Below the pieces are notes generated by a model. The model was not told the DNA's origin. It ran no database searches and saw only the letters and a list, made by a program, of their open reading frames with translations. Made by a program: the position numbers and the translations under genes. Below are positions 43,001 to 54,774 of a DNA stretch of 64,000 nt, piece after piece; position 1 is the stretch's first letter; each line of letters starts with the position of its first letter. This DNA is from Scedosporium boydii (Eukaryota; Ascomycota; Sordariomycetes; Microascales; Microascaceae): the NCBI GenBank assembly GCA_002221725.1, contig NJFT01000140.1, positions 43,071 through 107,070 on the forward strand. Direction: 5' to 3'.

Positions 43001-44409
43001 GATAGCATGGGCCTGGAATCTTGGACCATGTTGCTGACGGCCCGGTGAGTCCTATCCACAGCGGCGAGGAGGGTATTGTCACGCTTCTTCGATGCCTCTT
43101 CTTGGTTGTCTATTTTGGCCATGATTTCCACTTGACCATCCATGATGGTGGACCGGAAGACGAAGTCGGTCTCCCGGTTGAATTTGTCGATTTCGCGCTT
43201 CAATTCAGCTTCAAGAGCATTGATATCTTTGTCGGACGAAGCGCGAGCTAACAAAAGAAGAAGGAATTAGCACACGTCGCGAAATGGATCAGACAATGTC
43301 CCACGTGAATGCGCTTCACTGCCTTGGAATGCTGCTGAAGGACGTACTTCGAGAGAAACTAAATACATGACTGAACCTGGTCGAGTATCGGATTGCAGCG
43401 AAGCAAATCTCCACGTAAAGGTCAAAGACTGTCTGCAGCCTATCCCGCAAGGCCTGGCTCCAGTTATACAGGCCCACCTCTTTTTCGAACATCGGAAGTA
43501 GTTCATTGATATTCGCAAGTATTCGGACGATTCGATCGAGGACTTCGGCAGATTCGGCATAGATACAAGACGCCTAAATTTGATATTCCAAGAACTTAGA
43601 TCACGCCGTCCTTTGATAAATCCATAGTTTATCAGCAGAATAAGGCGACGTACCTCGATGACAATGAGCAGAATGCCCCAGACGAGACACCCAGCTCCGG
43701 TGGGTTCAGCTTGGATAGCCGTGGAGACTCCAGCTTGGAATTGCCGGACCCAAGAGGCCTTGTTGACGATAGTTTGAACGAATTTCTTTAGCCATCCTGG
43801 GTCTTTGCCCTGCCTTTTTGCAAACTCTTCGATGAGCTTGGTGACCTCCCTTTGGAACGTCTCGGGGCTGGTAATGAGTTTGAGAATCTCCTCGATGTCT
43901 CTGATGGGTTCGTCGGGCTTTCGCCCAGCAAGCCCATATACAGCGACTTTGGCCCGGCCTGGCTTCTGCTGCTTCTGTAACTCCCTCATGAACTCGACAA
44001 AGTTCTCTTTCTTCTTATCAAAATAGACGGTCCAGACATCGGGCAAACAGTTGAGGTCGTCCTCATCTTCCAGTGGAGGTGGGAGGAAGCCGTCGGGCAC
44101 GGCAGCCAGCGGCGTGTCAACTACAGGAGATGGTAGTCGACCGCGGGGACCGGCCAATGAAGGAGGAGAGATCGGGATCGAGGTGCGCGCCGTCTGAGAA
44201 GAGAGCGGAAAGGTGCTTTCAGAGTCTTGCGTTGACTGTCCATCGCTGCTGCTGGCCAGCGTCCTTGTTCGCCTGACGGCGCCCGCCGACTCGGGGTTCG
44301 GTGGAGCGGTGAGGGGGGATTCCCCGACCGCATGTGCCTTCGTGTTCGTGCGTCTAAGAGCGACACCGGACGTGACGCCGCCGTTAGACGGCCGGGTTGT
44401 CGGAGCCAT
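40094..44409 (-). CDS. NLR-like STAND protein: DUF7708-like, NB-ARC and TPR domains with a Cys4-Gln tail
   Basis: Six exons (44409-43654, 43573-43348, 43247-42627, 42546-41976, 41881-40805, 40670-40094) give 1,275 aa, every junction keeping frame. A Ser/Pro-rich start (1-110) precedes an N-terminal helical domain of the fungal DUF7708 type (FVEFMRELQKQQKPGRAKVAVYGLAGRK, then AEPTGAGCLVWGILLIVIEAS). The NB-ARC core has GFGGLGKTEIA (Walker A, about 462-471), RWLLIFDSF (Walker B, D543) and ELGGLPLFLW. A TPR-rich half follows (about 760-1150: RFYNCHTDLVCSLQQINDFDGVLHHLN, YYNQMAYVLLYNNEPDKAVEHAQKG). The end is Pro/Arg-rich and closes KWYEYCCCCQ. Such proteins act in fungal non-self recognition and regulated cell death. 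The four-cysteine tail suggests lipid attachment. Confidence 0.85.
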
Positions 44410-45841
44410 TGGGCAGGGGAAAAGGGGGTGAGTGTGGTCCGTCACGCAGTGCCCGTCGAGTAGGAGGAAAGGGAAACGGTCGAGGAGAGTATAGATGAGG
44501 TCGGGTTTCAGGTTGGCCGTGAAAGAACCACTCGCACAGCTTTCTACAACACTCGGTCGTGCCGACAGTTATCCATGATGAAGGAGTCTTGATCATAATC
44601 GATACTTGGGCTCTTCAACAATAATCTCTTCGTGCAGCCGCGCCCTCCCTTGGTCGACGGGGCTGGACACTCTTCCCTCCCCCTCCCTTTTTCGCCATAT
44701 TTCCCTCATGAACATTTGTACGGTCCGCCTCAGCCCATATCCAGAACGCCTCCTTCCACGAAGTGAAAAAGAGGCTGATCAGTGGCCAAGATGGCAAGCA
44801 AGCACTTCAACCCACACCGTAGAGGGGGCGCCATCCTGAGGATCAAAGCCACTAGTCGCCAGGATGGACTTGTCTCGCGCCAACTCCTAGTAGGTTGCCA
44901 AGACAAGGCAAAACTGACTCCTGGATCGGCGCGCCAAGAGCGTCACCAAAAGCACTCATCAATAATTTATCGCTATCTCGCTTTAAGTGTGTGTGGGGGG
45001 GGATAAAGCCACGGCGAAGGGGTGGTATGAGTGATTCTGGCGGGGTTGCAGAATACAGAGCCTGACCGGGGGTTGCTTGATGGGTGATTGACGGCACCAA
45101 TGAGAACGAAGATTTATCGAACCCGGTGTGACGAAATAGATGAAGACACAGCGAAACAGGGCTGTTTTCGAGATAGGCCCAGGAAGAATTGAGGCCCCCT
45201 CGGCCCGAAACCTCCATAGGTATGCTTGGTCTTGCATCGATGTTTCGGAGGGGAAGCTGACCACCCCCTTCAAGGCGCATACGGAGTACAAAGTAGGGGG
45301 ACATTTTCGACGATTCCAACTGGTCGTCGATCCAACCCTACGAGCTGAACTAAGGGTTGCATTTGGGAGTTGTATTGAGGAGAGGGCAGCTTGGCAGATA
45401 CCAAAAGGTAGAGGTACATCAAAAGAACAACAATGGCAGGATGACACTGTCTCGCGCTGGAGCTGCAGTCTGGGCCGGATGATTGAACACAAACACAAGC
45501 AGCCAGCGACAACAACTGCTGGTGCTGAGCGGTCTCGTCTCCTGTGGCTGGCCTGGCCAAGTCACACATCGGTTGAATTGTGCGATCTCGCCCTAATTTC
45601 TATCTTCTACCATTTACCCACGAGCGCTCTCTTACCTTTAGGCTTCCATACAGACAACGCATGCAGCATCGTAGTCAGTCTCCAGGCTCAAAGAACAAAA
45701 CAGCAGGTCGCACGTTTTCTCTTTCCTCGGCTAACCGACCCTTTTTCCTCTTTCTCGTCTAAATAATTCCTCTATCGATTTCTTCTCGAGAAAGGAACAA
45801 AAGCCATTGATCTTTCCCCTCTTCTTCCTGTTAAGACCTCC
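44410..45841. promoter_or_regulatory. Divergent region: NLR-like gene and beta-lactamase-fold gene
   Basis: A region of 1.43 kb between two divergent starts. The long open frame at 45140-45766 lacks protein-like order and I do not accept it. Pyrimidine-rich DNA just before 45842 fits a fungal core promoter. Confidence 0.45.
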
Positions 45842-47854
45842 ATGGCGGAAGATCATTCCGACTCTGAACTTGAACTGTCCACTGAATCATCTTCTTCCCC
45901 TCTTCTTCCCCCTCAGCAGAAGCGGATGCCCCCGAGGCGAAAGCTGACTATTGCACTTGCCGTCTTTATCGTCGCCTTAGCCTTTATCTGGAATTTCGCA
46001 TTCCGCAACTCGGACCAACCCGCGAGAATTTGTGAGTAAAGAGATGGGAGGAACAAGCCCTGGGGAGGAAATAAAATAAAATAAAATAGAATACGCAAGA
46101 AAGGAAATAATTTCTTCTGTTCTTCTTTTATTTCCTCTTTTCCCTTGGATGGAGAAAAAAAAAAGTCACCTCCTTGCTGCAATTCTGCATTCTGTAAGAA
46201 GAAAAGACTCGCTAATCTCATCTCATCCTCCCAAGATCCGCCTCCATCCAAAATGGTGGACCTCCCCGCTAGACTCGGTCGGCTCGGCCCGACAATCGAG
46301 CGCATCATGGCCATCGGGGGAACCCCTGGCCTCTCCCTCGGCGTCTTCACGAAGAACAATGCTCCATATTACGCCAACTATGGCTTCCGTGACGTGGAGA
46401 AGCAGCTCAAGGTCACCGAGGACACCGTCTTCCCTGTCTGTTCCCTCACCAAGGCACTCACCGCCGCGGCATTAGGGCTACTCGTCGACGAGAAAAAGGT
46501 GACATGGGATACTCTCGTCAAAGATGCGCTGCCCGACTTCAAGTCTCGTGATGATATTTTGCAGAATAATGCCACCATAACCGATATCCTTAGCCACCGC
46601 ACGGGCATGGGCTGGGCCGATAACCTCATCATCGGCACTGACGCCAACATTCTCATCTCCTCCAAAGACATGGTGAAGTACGTAAACGACCGTCCACGTC
46701 AGCTCCCGTTCCGCGGCCAGTTCGCCTACAACAATCTGCACTACGAAATCGCCGGTCGTATCATCGAGGCCGTGAGCGGCCAGTCCTACTACGACTTCGT
46801 CAAGGCCCGTATCCTAGACCCACTAGGCATGCACCGGACGTTCTTGAGGACTCCATCTGCAAACAATGACGCCGTCAGCTTGTGCTACAATGCCCTCGAC
46901 GACGCTACCGCCGTACCCATCACTTGCCCCAAGCTCGGTGACGACTGGTACGGCGCCCCCAGCGGCGGGCTGAGGTCGACGGCGAGCGACCTCGGCAAGC
47001 TCTACACCTCTTTCATTTCAGCCTTCAATGACCAGTTCCACACGGGCCAAACCTCGACCGAAGGAAACCCCCTCAAACAAGTTGCTCATCTCTTGTCGGC
47101 CAAGATTCCCCTGGATCAGCCGTCCAAGCTCGAATCTTCCTACGCGCTCGGGTGGGCTAGGGTACAGCTCCCCGGAAAGCTCGGCCAGATTGGTCTGAAC
47201 CCCGGCCTTCTCCCGCAGGGAATGCCCCTCATTGGCCAGGGGGGTGCCTCGCAGCTCCTCATCTTCCACCAAGGAAGCCTTCCGGGCGCCCTCGCCTTCG
47301 TGGGCCTCCTACCCGAGAGCGAGACAGCGGTTGTCGTCCTCACCAACTCCCTAGCTCTCAACGATGCTGCCGATTGGGTGGGCCACCTCGTCCTCGAAGA
47401 GCTCCTCGGCGTGCCCAGCCGCCAGAGGAACGACTACCCCAGCCTGGCCGAGGTCGCAGTCCAGGAGAACCTGAAGTGGTACCCTGCCCTCACGAAAGAG
47501 CTCGATGAAGGCAGGAAGGGGGGCGCCCCTCCCAGACCTCTGGAGGAATACACGGGCACATACTGGGACCACCTCCACGTCGTTAAGATTGAGGTAACTC
47601 TCGAGGACGGCCAGCTATACTGGCTCATCCAGGGCCTCCAGTCAGAGAAGTTTCCGCTCACCTACTACGCCGACAATACGTTTACATGGCTCCTGCCTCG
47701 CAACGAACTCTCTCGGCGAGGTCGATGGGTTGGTTCCGACCAGGAAGCGACATTCTGGAAGGGCAACTTCGAGCTGGGCGACAACGGCAAGATTTCCAAG
47801 CTTTCTTGGGCTCACGACGGTGGCGTCCCCCCAATTGAACTCACCAAGGTATGA
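45842..47854 (+). CDS. Membrane-anchored beta-lactamase-fold serine hydrolase
   Basis: Exons 45842-46031 and 46236-47854 (204-nt intron, phase 1) give 602 aa. The first exon encodes an acidic cytosolic tail (EDHSDSELELSTESSSS), a basic stop and a single membrane helix (KLTIALAVFIVALAFIWNFAF, about 35-55), making this a type II membrane protein. The second exon is a class C beta-lactamase/transpeptidase-like domain: PVCSLTKALTAAALG with the SxxK Ser133 and Lys136, SHRTGMGW, and the second motif FAYNNLHYE (Y228-x-N). A C-terminal beta-domain (EYTGTYWDHLHVVKIEV) follows, as in eukaryotic LACTB/esterase relatives. It would be an esterase or peptidase facing the secretory lumen or cell surface. 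The intron holds an AAAAT microsatellite. The intron-exon join gives RIYPPPSKMVD. Confidence 0.85.
46070..46088. repeat. AAAAT microsatellite in intron
   Basis: Nearly four tandem units of AAAAT inside the intron of the beta-lactamase-fold gene. Confidence 0.6.
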
Positions 47855-48634
47855 TACAAAAAGAACGAAAAGACCAACACATTTCCTCATGTTAGATTGA
47901 TACGTCGGAAAGATGGTAGTGCGTTGTATAGCGGGAGAAATATCATGTCACCTTGGAGACGGTGCTATTTGCAACCTTTAAATGGAGACACTGTTGGCGG
48001 ACGATATTTGGGACCTCCGTGGATGTGCTCATCCCATCGCTTTCTCTGCTTTCTCTTTTCCCCACTTTGTCTTCCTGGTTCCTAAATCCTAATCGTTGAC
48101 TTGGATGCCAGACCGTTGATACCCCATCCTGGAAAGCGTTGCCCCGCAAGCTTCTATCGTTCACCCAACGCGCAAGGAAACTCTAAGACTATCTAGATTA
48201 GGTTGAGTAGTTTCTTTATCTTCGTTGGCATTTCCGTGGACTGGAAGGTCATAGAACTTATACTTGGAAGAATAGGTTTAGAGAGTAGTGGCGGAAGACA
48301 GAATTTAAGAAACATCACTCATTACTTAGCTACATCAATTACTCGCACTTGATGCCTAAAATATCAAATAGTGTCATACTAAAAGGATGACCTGCTTAAT
48401 GCTTTCTTGCAACGTCGCATCATGGCTTGTCGTAAGAAATTATGGTTGACTCTTACCACGAAATGGCCGACTGCAACCACGCCGGCCCAATCCAACATCA
48501 ACGACACAGGACGAGGTGTGGCCGGTCGAACATTCTCAGAAAGATGGTACACAGCCTTTCAAGGGGCTCGAAAAGGAGTCGGCAAAGAGGGACAGGACAT
48601 CAATTACCGCGTTTCAATTGGCTTCTCATGATAT
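47855..48634. other. Intergenic between convergent genes
   Basis: A region of 780 bases with no credible ORF. It carries the 3' flanks of the beta-lactamase-fold gene and the Clr5-ankyrin gene. Confidence 0.4.
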
Positions 48635-51600
48635 CTAAATATCTCCGACCCAATCCCAGTTCACAAGATTCTCCCAATCCTCAAGGTCATCCATATTCGA
48701 AACACTGGTCATCTCCAAATTTCCTGACCTCACAGAAGACGCTTCTGCAATTCCCGGTTCCGTTTGGATTGCATCCCCCACTTCATTTCGCTCCTCTTCG
48801 CTTAAAGAACAGCGGTCATCACCGTCGCTCCCTGAGATGCTCTTTTCGTCCAGGAGATCCTCTCCGTCCATCAACTCTTGGTCTTCCTTACCCCATTCAC
48901 GGTGTTCTCGCAAGATCCTAGCAACTGTGCCGTGGCCTTCTCTGATGGCCCGCGCAACTGCTCTCACGTACTGGGCTCTGCCAGCCCCGATGGTGTCTGC
49001 CCCTCCGCTAAGAAGTAGTTGGACCATGTCAATCCGGCCATGCTCGGCAGCACCTTCTAAAGCCGTCCTTCCTGAGAGTCTTGCCCTTGGGGCATTAATG
49101 TCTGCTCCCAGGTCAATCAACTTTTTTGCAGTTGCCAGGTTACCTGTTATAGCGGCGAGCTGAAGGCTGGTCGCGCCACCCCAAGGTGCTGGTGGCTCGT
49201 TAACTTCTGCACCCAGCTCAAGCAGTGTGCCGATAACCTCTGAAAAATTGCACTCGACTGCTATTTGAAGACACGATCGAGGAGGAAAATGATGATACCT
49301 ACCCACGCACATACTCATAACCATCATCAAAATAGCAGGGGCAAATGTTGTCCACTCTCTCCCCAAAATCCACGAGTGTTTGGAATACCGCCAAGTTCTT
49401 ATGATATATCGACCAGTATAACGGAGTTCGGACCAAAAGCGGTTCGTTCGACCTACAGCTCCCGGCTAGATGTCTAGTGACGATGCCAACTATGGCTTCT
49501 GAATTGCGCAGAGCTGCTGTGGTCAGAGTGAGGTAGTCGGGCTGGAGTCCACGTGTGAGGAGGTCTTGCAGGAGGTGGGCGTTGCCTGTGGCGGCGGCAG
49601 CAACCATCGGAGAACCCTCCACCCAAATGTCGTTATCCCTCCAAAAAGATAGGGAGTTATTTCGAGTAAGATCATTTAGAAGACTGATATCCAATTCCCA
49701 ATGCCGAGGCAGCTTCCAAACGTGATTTGGGAAAATAGCAGTTTCAGGAGTGGCGATGTGTTCCAAAAGAAGATCAACCAACGCGAGCTCTTGACTGGCA
49801 ATCGCCATCGCCAATGCGGTCCCTTCTAATTTGTTTGCCGCACGTTCCCTTGGTCGATTTTTGAGAAGGCGTGCAGTCCAGGTCCAATCGTTGTATTTCA
49901 CGGCCAAAGCTACAGCTGCACAAAGCGCCCCAGTTTCGTAAAAGGATTGATCGATGTCGAAGGCCTTTGTGATCAAGTCAGACCGCCTTGTGAGTATAGC
50001 AGCCTCTAGGGCGCTTTCTCCTGCTGTAGATAGAGTATTCCAAGAAGCTCCGCTTTCAATCAGTCGGGTTACTAGGTACCAGCTTCTGATCCCAATGGCG
50101 AGGAAGATCTCCATTTTGCCTGGTTGCACGCCGCATTGCAGGAGAGCATCGACCAGCCGCTCAAGGTCGGCAACAGCTGGCCTATCCCACACAGCCCAGG
50201 CACATTTTTCTAAAGCCAGCTCGAGAATGGATTTTCCGTTCTTAGCCAGGTTTGGGTTATCTCCAGCCTTCAGGAAAGCGAGCGCTAAATCAAATCTGCG
50301 GAAGTCAACGGCCTGGTAAAGATCACCTGGCATGAAAGCCACGCCCTGTTCAAGGAGGAAGAGCGCATATTCCCCCTCTAGGGTAAACATTGTGGCCGTA
50401 ATTGTAGCTCGAAAAGGTGATAGTTTTCTTTTGGGTTCCAATCCCAATTCCCTGCCGCGCCCACTTTCCCACCATGAACGATGCAGAGAAGTACTCGCTT
50501 CCCAAGTTCGTTCAAGTTCGGCCCCATGTTGGCATAAGAATTTGGCTATGTCAACCCGACCAGACATACATGCCACATGAAGTGGAGAAGGGACGTCAGT
50601 TCTGTCCATATTAACAGAAACTCCGTGACGAATGAGGAAGTCGCAAGCTCCCAGTTGACCAGAACTAGCGGCAATATGAAGTGCGGTAATCCCGTTTTCA
50701 TTTGCTAGGTCTAGCCTGCCAAGGACACCGTAAAAGAGCTGTAGGACGTCGACGTTTCCTGCTCTTGCCGCTCCCATGATATGTTCCGCAATGATGAAAT
50801 TTTGTGCGGGTAGGTCTCGGAATAGCAGATTCCATTTCCCTAGTAGATATGAAACTAAGATGGCTGCATTGATACCGAATTGTCCGGATCTTTGGTACTC
50901 TGCCGCCGCACCTAGTGCAGACATATCGTTGATCAGAGGCGCCGGAAATCCAGTTTGTTTCACCCGATCCCGCAAATTAGCGCCATTGCAGATGAGAAGC
51001 TCCATAAGCGGTATGTTCCCCATGTCAGTTGCTAATACTAAGGGGAACCACTCCTTCCCGGGGAAACGACCTTTGGGCGTTGGGTTGACCTCGGCTCCAA
51101 CTTCAAGGAGCCTCTTGACTAGCAGCATCTTTGGTGAATCTTGCACTTCCTCCTGCGCCATATAAGATAGCAGGAGGCATAAAGGTGGGTTGGTCTGCCG
51201 ATGAAAGGCAACAGTAGTATTTGGATCCGCCCCAGCGTCAACGAGCATATTCGCAAGATCAATGACCCCATAATAGCAAGATGTCTGAAGCGGTGTCATT
51301 AGCTTATCGCTGAAGGGCATGAGGACGGGGCGATTTGGAGGGTATCCGCAAGAAAGCATCCACCTCAAAATCTTCTTGGCTTCGGAATTGTCGTCCTTGG
51401 AGTTGCCGTTGTAGTGATGGCGACGTTTGTACTCGTCGTCTTGGATGGCTCTCCAAATATAGAGCCGGAATAGTTTTTCGGCAAAAGAAGACATTGTCAA
51501 GTCCCCAAGGCTAGCAAAGTTCGGAGCAGTATCCAGCATTCCAGATTTTCGCAAGCAAGTTGACAAGGCTGTCCATTGATGCTTCCGAAACACGAATGTA

Positions 51601-52472
51601 TGCCTGTTCTGAAGCTGGAATCCACCTCCGTTATTCGAGAACACGAAGACAAGTCTCATCGCCATATCCTGCAGGGCGTTGAGTAATCCTCGAGTGGCGG
51701 CCGTTCCTCTGCTCCCGAATTGTAATCTATCACCAAATTCGAGACTCAAATCTGCAAAGAGCGAAGTAAGCTCAATGGTATCATGCCTGACTCCAACAAT
51801 AGGGCTTGGATAGAATTGGAGTTTCGGAAATACTAATCACATTGTGTAAGTTACGTGAGTCCGAGAAGACGGTTTGGAGTCCTAAGCATACCATCCGACC
51901 AATGACGCTAGAATTTGAGCCATGGCAGATTTGGCGGAAATCGGCCAATTACTGCTCCCTGTGAAGGAGGAGTGCACACGACGATATCGAGGTCTGGCGG
52001 TGTTTTCGGACTTGGAGCTTCTAGTCATTAGCGATGGCCGCGAAGAATTAGGATGTCTGTATACAAACCATTTTGAAACCGCGCGAGGACCGAAGTATCA
52101 CGATTCCGATAGGTCTCTTTCTCGACCTTAGACGGCTTAACTTCGGTGGAACAATAGAAAACCGTACTTTGTTTCCCTTCTCGCCTCCTTTTGGCAATTT
52201 TGTGATCAATATAGATCCATCCTCGTCTGGGGATATTTCGTTTGAATCCCCATTTGGTCAATCGATATTCGAGCTGTTTCTTCCTGCGGTTGATGTTAGC
52301 AAAGAGGAGGCTTCAGTTGGACTTTTATTTCGACATACGTTGCGTGAAGACCGGAATCGGCAAGTTCACCTAGGAGCTGCTGGGACGGTACATTATCCGT
52401 AAGGACTCGGCGGCGGATCAGAGCCTTTCGACATTCCCAGTCTTTCTCAGCCATCCCCTTTGATCGGGTCAT
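48635..52472 (-). pseudogene. Clr5-domain ankyrin-repeat gene with in-frame stop and frameshift
   Basis: The exons are 52472-52339, 52283-52069, 52020-51892 and 51832-48635, about 1,225 codons. The N-terminus is a Clr5 domain (WECRKALIRRRVLTDNVPSQQLLGELA, then KKQLEYRLTKWGFKRNIPRRGW after splicing). A linker TPPDLDIVVCTPPSQG ends FPPNLPWLKF. The rest is ankyrin repeats (GITALHIAASSGQLGACDFLIRHG, SPLHVACMSGRVDIAKFLCQHGA, TSLQLAAITGNLATAKKLIDLGADIN) and an acidic tail. Two lesions are visible. A TAG at 51908-51910 follows LPWLKF, where relatives have Gln (CAG-to-TAG fits). A one-base frameshift near 49313 separates YEYVRG from SCLQIAVECNF, a motif that belongs to the same repeat. Clr5-ankyrin proteins are fungus-specific and of unknown role. 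Without these lesions the gene would be of normal size. Confidence 0.7.
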
Positions 52473-52987
52473 GGTTCCTCTCGATACTTGAACGAGGAGT
52501 AGTAGCACAGGAATATCAGATTAGTAAAGAATAAAGGGAAACAAAGTTGGATGAGGGGAAATTGCAGACGAATGTATTTCTAAAGAAATATAAGGACACA
52601 GCATCCTGCTGCCAACTTGATTGGCTCTTACCAAAATCCGAAGGCCTCGTGTACATTTGCTTGCAAGCTTGGCCCACTCTGACTGGTCGAGTCCAAGCTT
52701 CGGGATGCAAGATGTCCTTAAAATCGTGCCCGTAAGGGCAACGGCCCATCACAGCTCGCATGGTACAGATTCTTTTGCCACCTGGAACATACTCTGCGTT
52801 CCGCGTCTGCCCAAAAGCAAAACACAAAGACGACTCGCTAGTTAGACCGGCGGCAGGAGATCCCCTTTCTCCAGCCCAATATGTACGACAGTGATCGTCA
52901 TATAGGACCAATGGATAGGGGACGAGGCGCGAGGAATCAAGGACGGCTGATGGGCTGGCAGTGTGTCTCGAATCAGTGGCTATTCCT
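52473..52987. other. Intergenic with unassigned minus-strand ORF
   Basis: A minus-strand frame at 52516-52911 is open, but its composition (many Cys, Trp and Tyr with no order) does not persuade me. Upstream promoter DNA of the Clr5-ankyrin gene lies here. Confidence 0.35.
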
Positions 52988-53125
52988 TCAAGCGGCTAGA
53001 TATGACTTACACTTGAACTTCTTTCGTCGGAGGTGTCGAGCGTAGGTGCAGATGATGACGAGAGTGGGTGGAAGTCCGACAGCGAGTGTGATGATAGCAA
53101 CAATAGCCTCGACTGAAAGTTCCAT
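52988..53125 (-). CDS. Small single-pass membrane protein
   Basis: A 45-aa ORF: MELSVEAIVAIITLAVGLPPTLVIICTYARH forms one membrane helix followed by a strongly basic tail (LRRKKFKCKSYLAA). This layout, a short acidic start, one helix and basic residues inside, is common among small fungal membrane proteins. I know no function. A possible GTAAGT-type donor after KFK (AAGTGTAAGT) means a further exon cannot be excluded. The longer upstream frame is not protein-like, so the start at 53125 is preferred. Confidence 0.4.
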   Translation of the reverse strand: MELSVEAIVAIITLAVGLPPTLVIICTYARHLRRKKFKCKSYLAA

Positions 53126-53700
53126 GGCCAATGATGAGGGAGGCCGTATTGATATGTTGATGCAGGCAGGGCTGAGACTTGACAAGCGAAACACAAATCG
53201 AAGATGCCCGATATCGCTAATAGTTGTACGGGTGGGTGAAAGGGATATGCACATCCCGTCGATGAGAACAGAGAACTGGAAATACTGAAGGCAGGTTCCT
53301 GGATAGCGATGAGAATAACATTGCGTGGCAATGAAGCAGGATATTTATCCACCCAGCTTGCACATGCAGGATACTGGACCTTGTCAACAGGCGAGCAAGC
53401 ATTATTTCCCGGATTCTGGCGTCCACGAATGGCGTACAGAGATGCTTGGAGACTCAGGCTGGTCTCTCGGGTTCTGGCATTGGCCAACCAAAGAAGGAGC
53501 GAAGTGGCCAAGCTTGCACTGAGGTCTCCCGAGGCGCAGAAATGCATATCTCGCTCGCAGTTACCTTGTGTACCTATGTATCTCATTCCCGGATCTTGGC
53601 CTGGACCAATCAGAGTGGTCGATGTGAAACGGTGCATTGGCTCCGGCTGGGTCCCATTGATACAGTGGGAACCAGAAGTCCGAATTATATTTTTCTTGGG
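53126..53700. other. Intergenic, overlapping open frames, no gene accepted
   Basis: Both strands have open frames across 53300-53830, but neither has recognisable domains. Confidence 0.35.
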
Positions 53701-54018
53701 ATGATGAAGAGAACGTTTGGAAAAGCGGACTCCGATGGCATGACAGGAACTATGGTGGGCTCCCCTGGAAAACCAGCCCTCCCGGGACCTAGTCCAAGTA
53801 TTAATGGAAAAGCCAACGGTTCGGGATATCATGTGTATAACGATACGCCGGCGTGGAATTGTAAGAATAACTTAGGTGGGGACAGCTGGGAGTACGTCAA
53901 TTCCTGGATTGCCGAACGAACCGATGCAGGAAAAACGACGGGTAGTATCGCCGCTGGCGCAAGACAGAAGAATGTGAAGGTCGCAAAGGAGACAAGTTGG
54001 TTCAGGAAGGTTCTTTAG
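53701..54018 (+). CDS. Small hypothetical protein, Gly/Lys-rich
   Basis: A 105-aa ORF starting MMKRTFGKADSDGMTGTMVG, then a Pro/Gly segment and an aromatic core (GSGYHVYNDTPAWNCKNN, DSWEYVNSWIAERTDAGK), ending in a basic tail KETSWFRKVL. The sequence is ordered enough to be a real small protein or the last exon of one. The frame stays open further upstream (to 53446) but loses protein character. I recognise no family, and no signal peptide is present. Confidence 0.35.
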   Translation: MMKRTFGKADSDGMTGTMVGSPGKPALPGPSPSINGKANGSGYHVYNDTPAWNCKNNLGGDSWEYVNSWIAERTDAGKTTGSIAAGARQKNVKVAKETSWFRKVL

Positions 54019-54276
54019 GATAGACAGTTCTCACCACTGCGACCCCCCCCAAAATGTAAACTGACCTCGAGTCTACTAATTGGTTAGGTTTCAAAGGCCA
54101 GGACACGGGAAGACTTCAGGTGCGTAGGTGCTTCACTATTTCCATTCCCTAACATCAATAGTCCTCTGGTTAATAGATCTCCCTTAGTTTTGATGCCAGA
54201 TGAGCGGCCAGAATGGTAGGTCGCTACAGTTTATCTCTCCAGTCTTGAGCATTTCTTGCTCGATAAGACATCTTAA

Positions 54277-54774
54277 ATGTCTTCCCCTCCTTCCTCCCTG
54301 CGCAACCCTCGAGCCAGTAACCTACAAGGTACCAGCGGGCTTGTTTGCAATTCCTGGAGATCGCCGGCACTTTTAACAATGGCGACCTCAACGTTGGCGA
54401 GATTCCCCAAGCATCTCAACCGAGTGCGCAACGTGCCATGGAAGAGGGGATTCTTCACTGCGACGACGAATCGGAAGCCGAACTAGAACGAGGATCTCGG
54501 CGCCCAGAAGCCGGACGAGAGCGAAGATTCAGGCGGCCATCAGACGGCCAAGGGCCTAGCTTTGGACCCCGAGAAAATGGTTGACACTTCCGATGAAGCA
54601 GTGCAAGACGAGAAGACTAGCAATACGCGCCAGTCCCAAGCTGGTGTATCTGAGAGGGACAGCTCTGGAGGCAATGATGAGGGTGACGGTGACGGTAGCT
54701 ACCATGACAGCTCCAAGGGTGACGACGAGGATCTCTTTGGACTCGGTCCACCAGACGTTGAGCCCCGTTGTTGA
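54277..54774 (+). pseudogene. Degenerate coding remnant, frames interleaved
   Basis: Protein-like segments alternate between two frames. Frame A opens MSSPPSSLRNPRASN (54277). A second frame carries YQRACLQFLEIAGTFNNGD and AMEEGILHCDDESEAELERG (54330-54500). After a TAG at 54484-54486 in frame A the acidic tail NEDLGAQKPDESEDSGGHQ to DLFGLGPPDVEPRC (54487-54774) is again in frame A. This is what one or two indels in a once-continuous gene would produce. Its family is unknown to me. Confidence 0.3.

Noticed and set aside
45140..45766. Open frame of 208 codons on the plus strand in the NLR/beta-lactamase-fold promoter
   Set aside because: No ordered domain, an overlapping open frame on the other strand, and Ser/Arg/Thr composition of random sequence. 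Probably chance.
48639..48921. Plus-strand frames over the end of the Clr5-ankyrin gene
   Set aside because: These are shadows of the acidic minus-strand tail. Codon content mirrors it and there is no domain.
51786..51923. Alternative short first exon for the ankyrin gene (start at 51923, acceptor at 51787)
   Set aside because: It would avoid the TAG, and the frame works (MAQILASLVGW joined to HDTIELTSL), but it discards the Clr5 domain, the linker LPWLKF and the well-formed VFPKLQFYPSPIVG segment that fit a single upstream gene. Transcripts could revive it.
52516..52911. 131-codon minus-strand ORF with several Cys and Trp
   Set aside because: It has an ATG, but no signal peptide, no regular cysteine spacing, and it runs into the Clr5 promoter. 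Not enough to call a gene.
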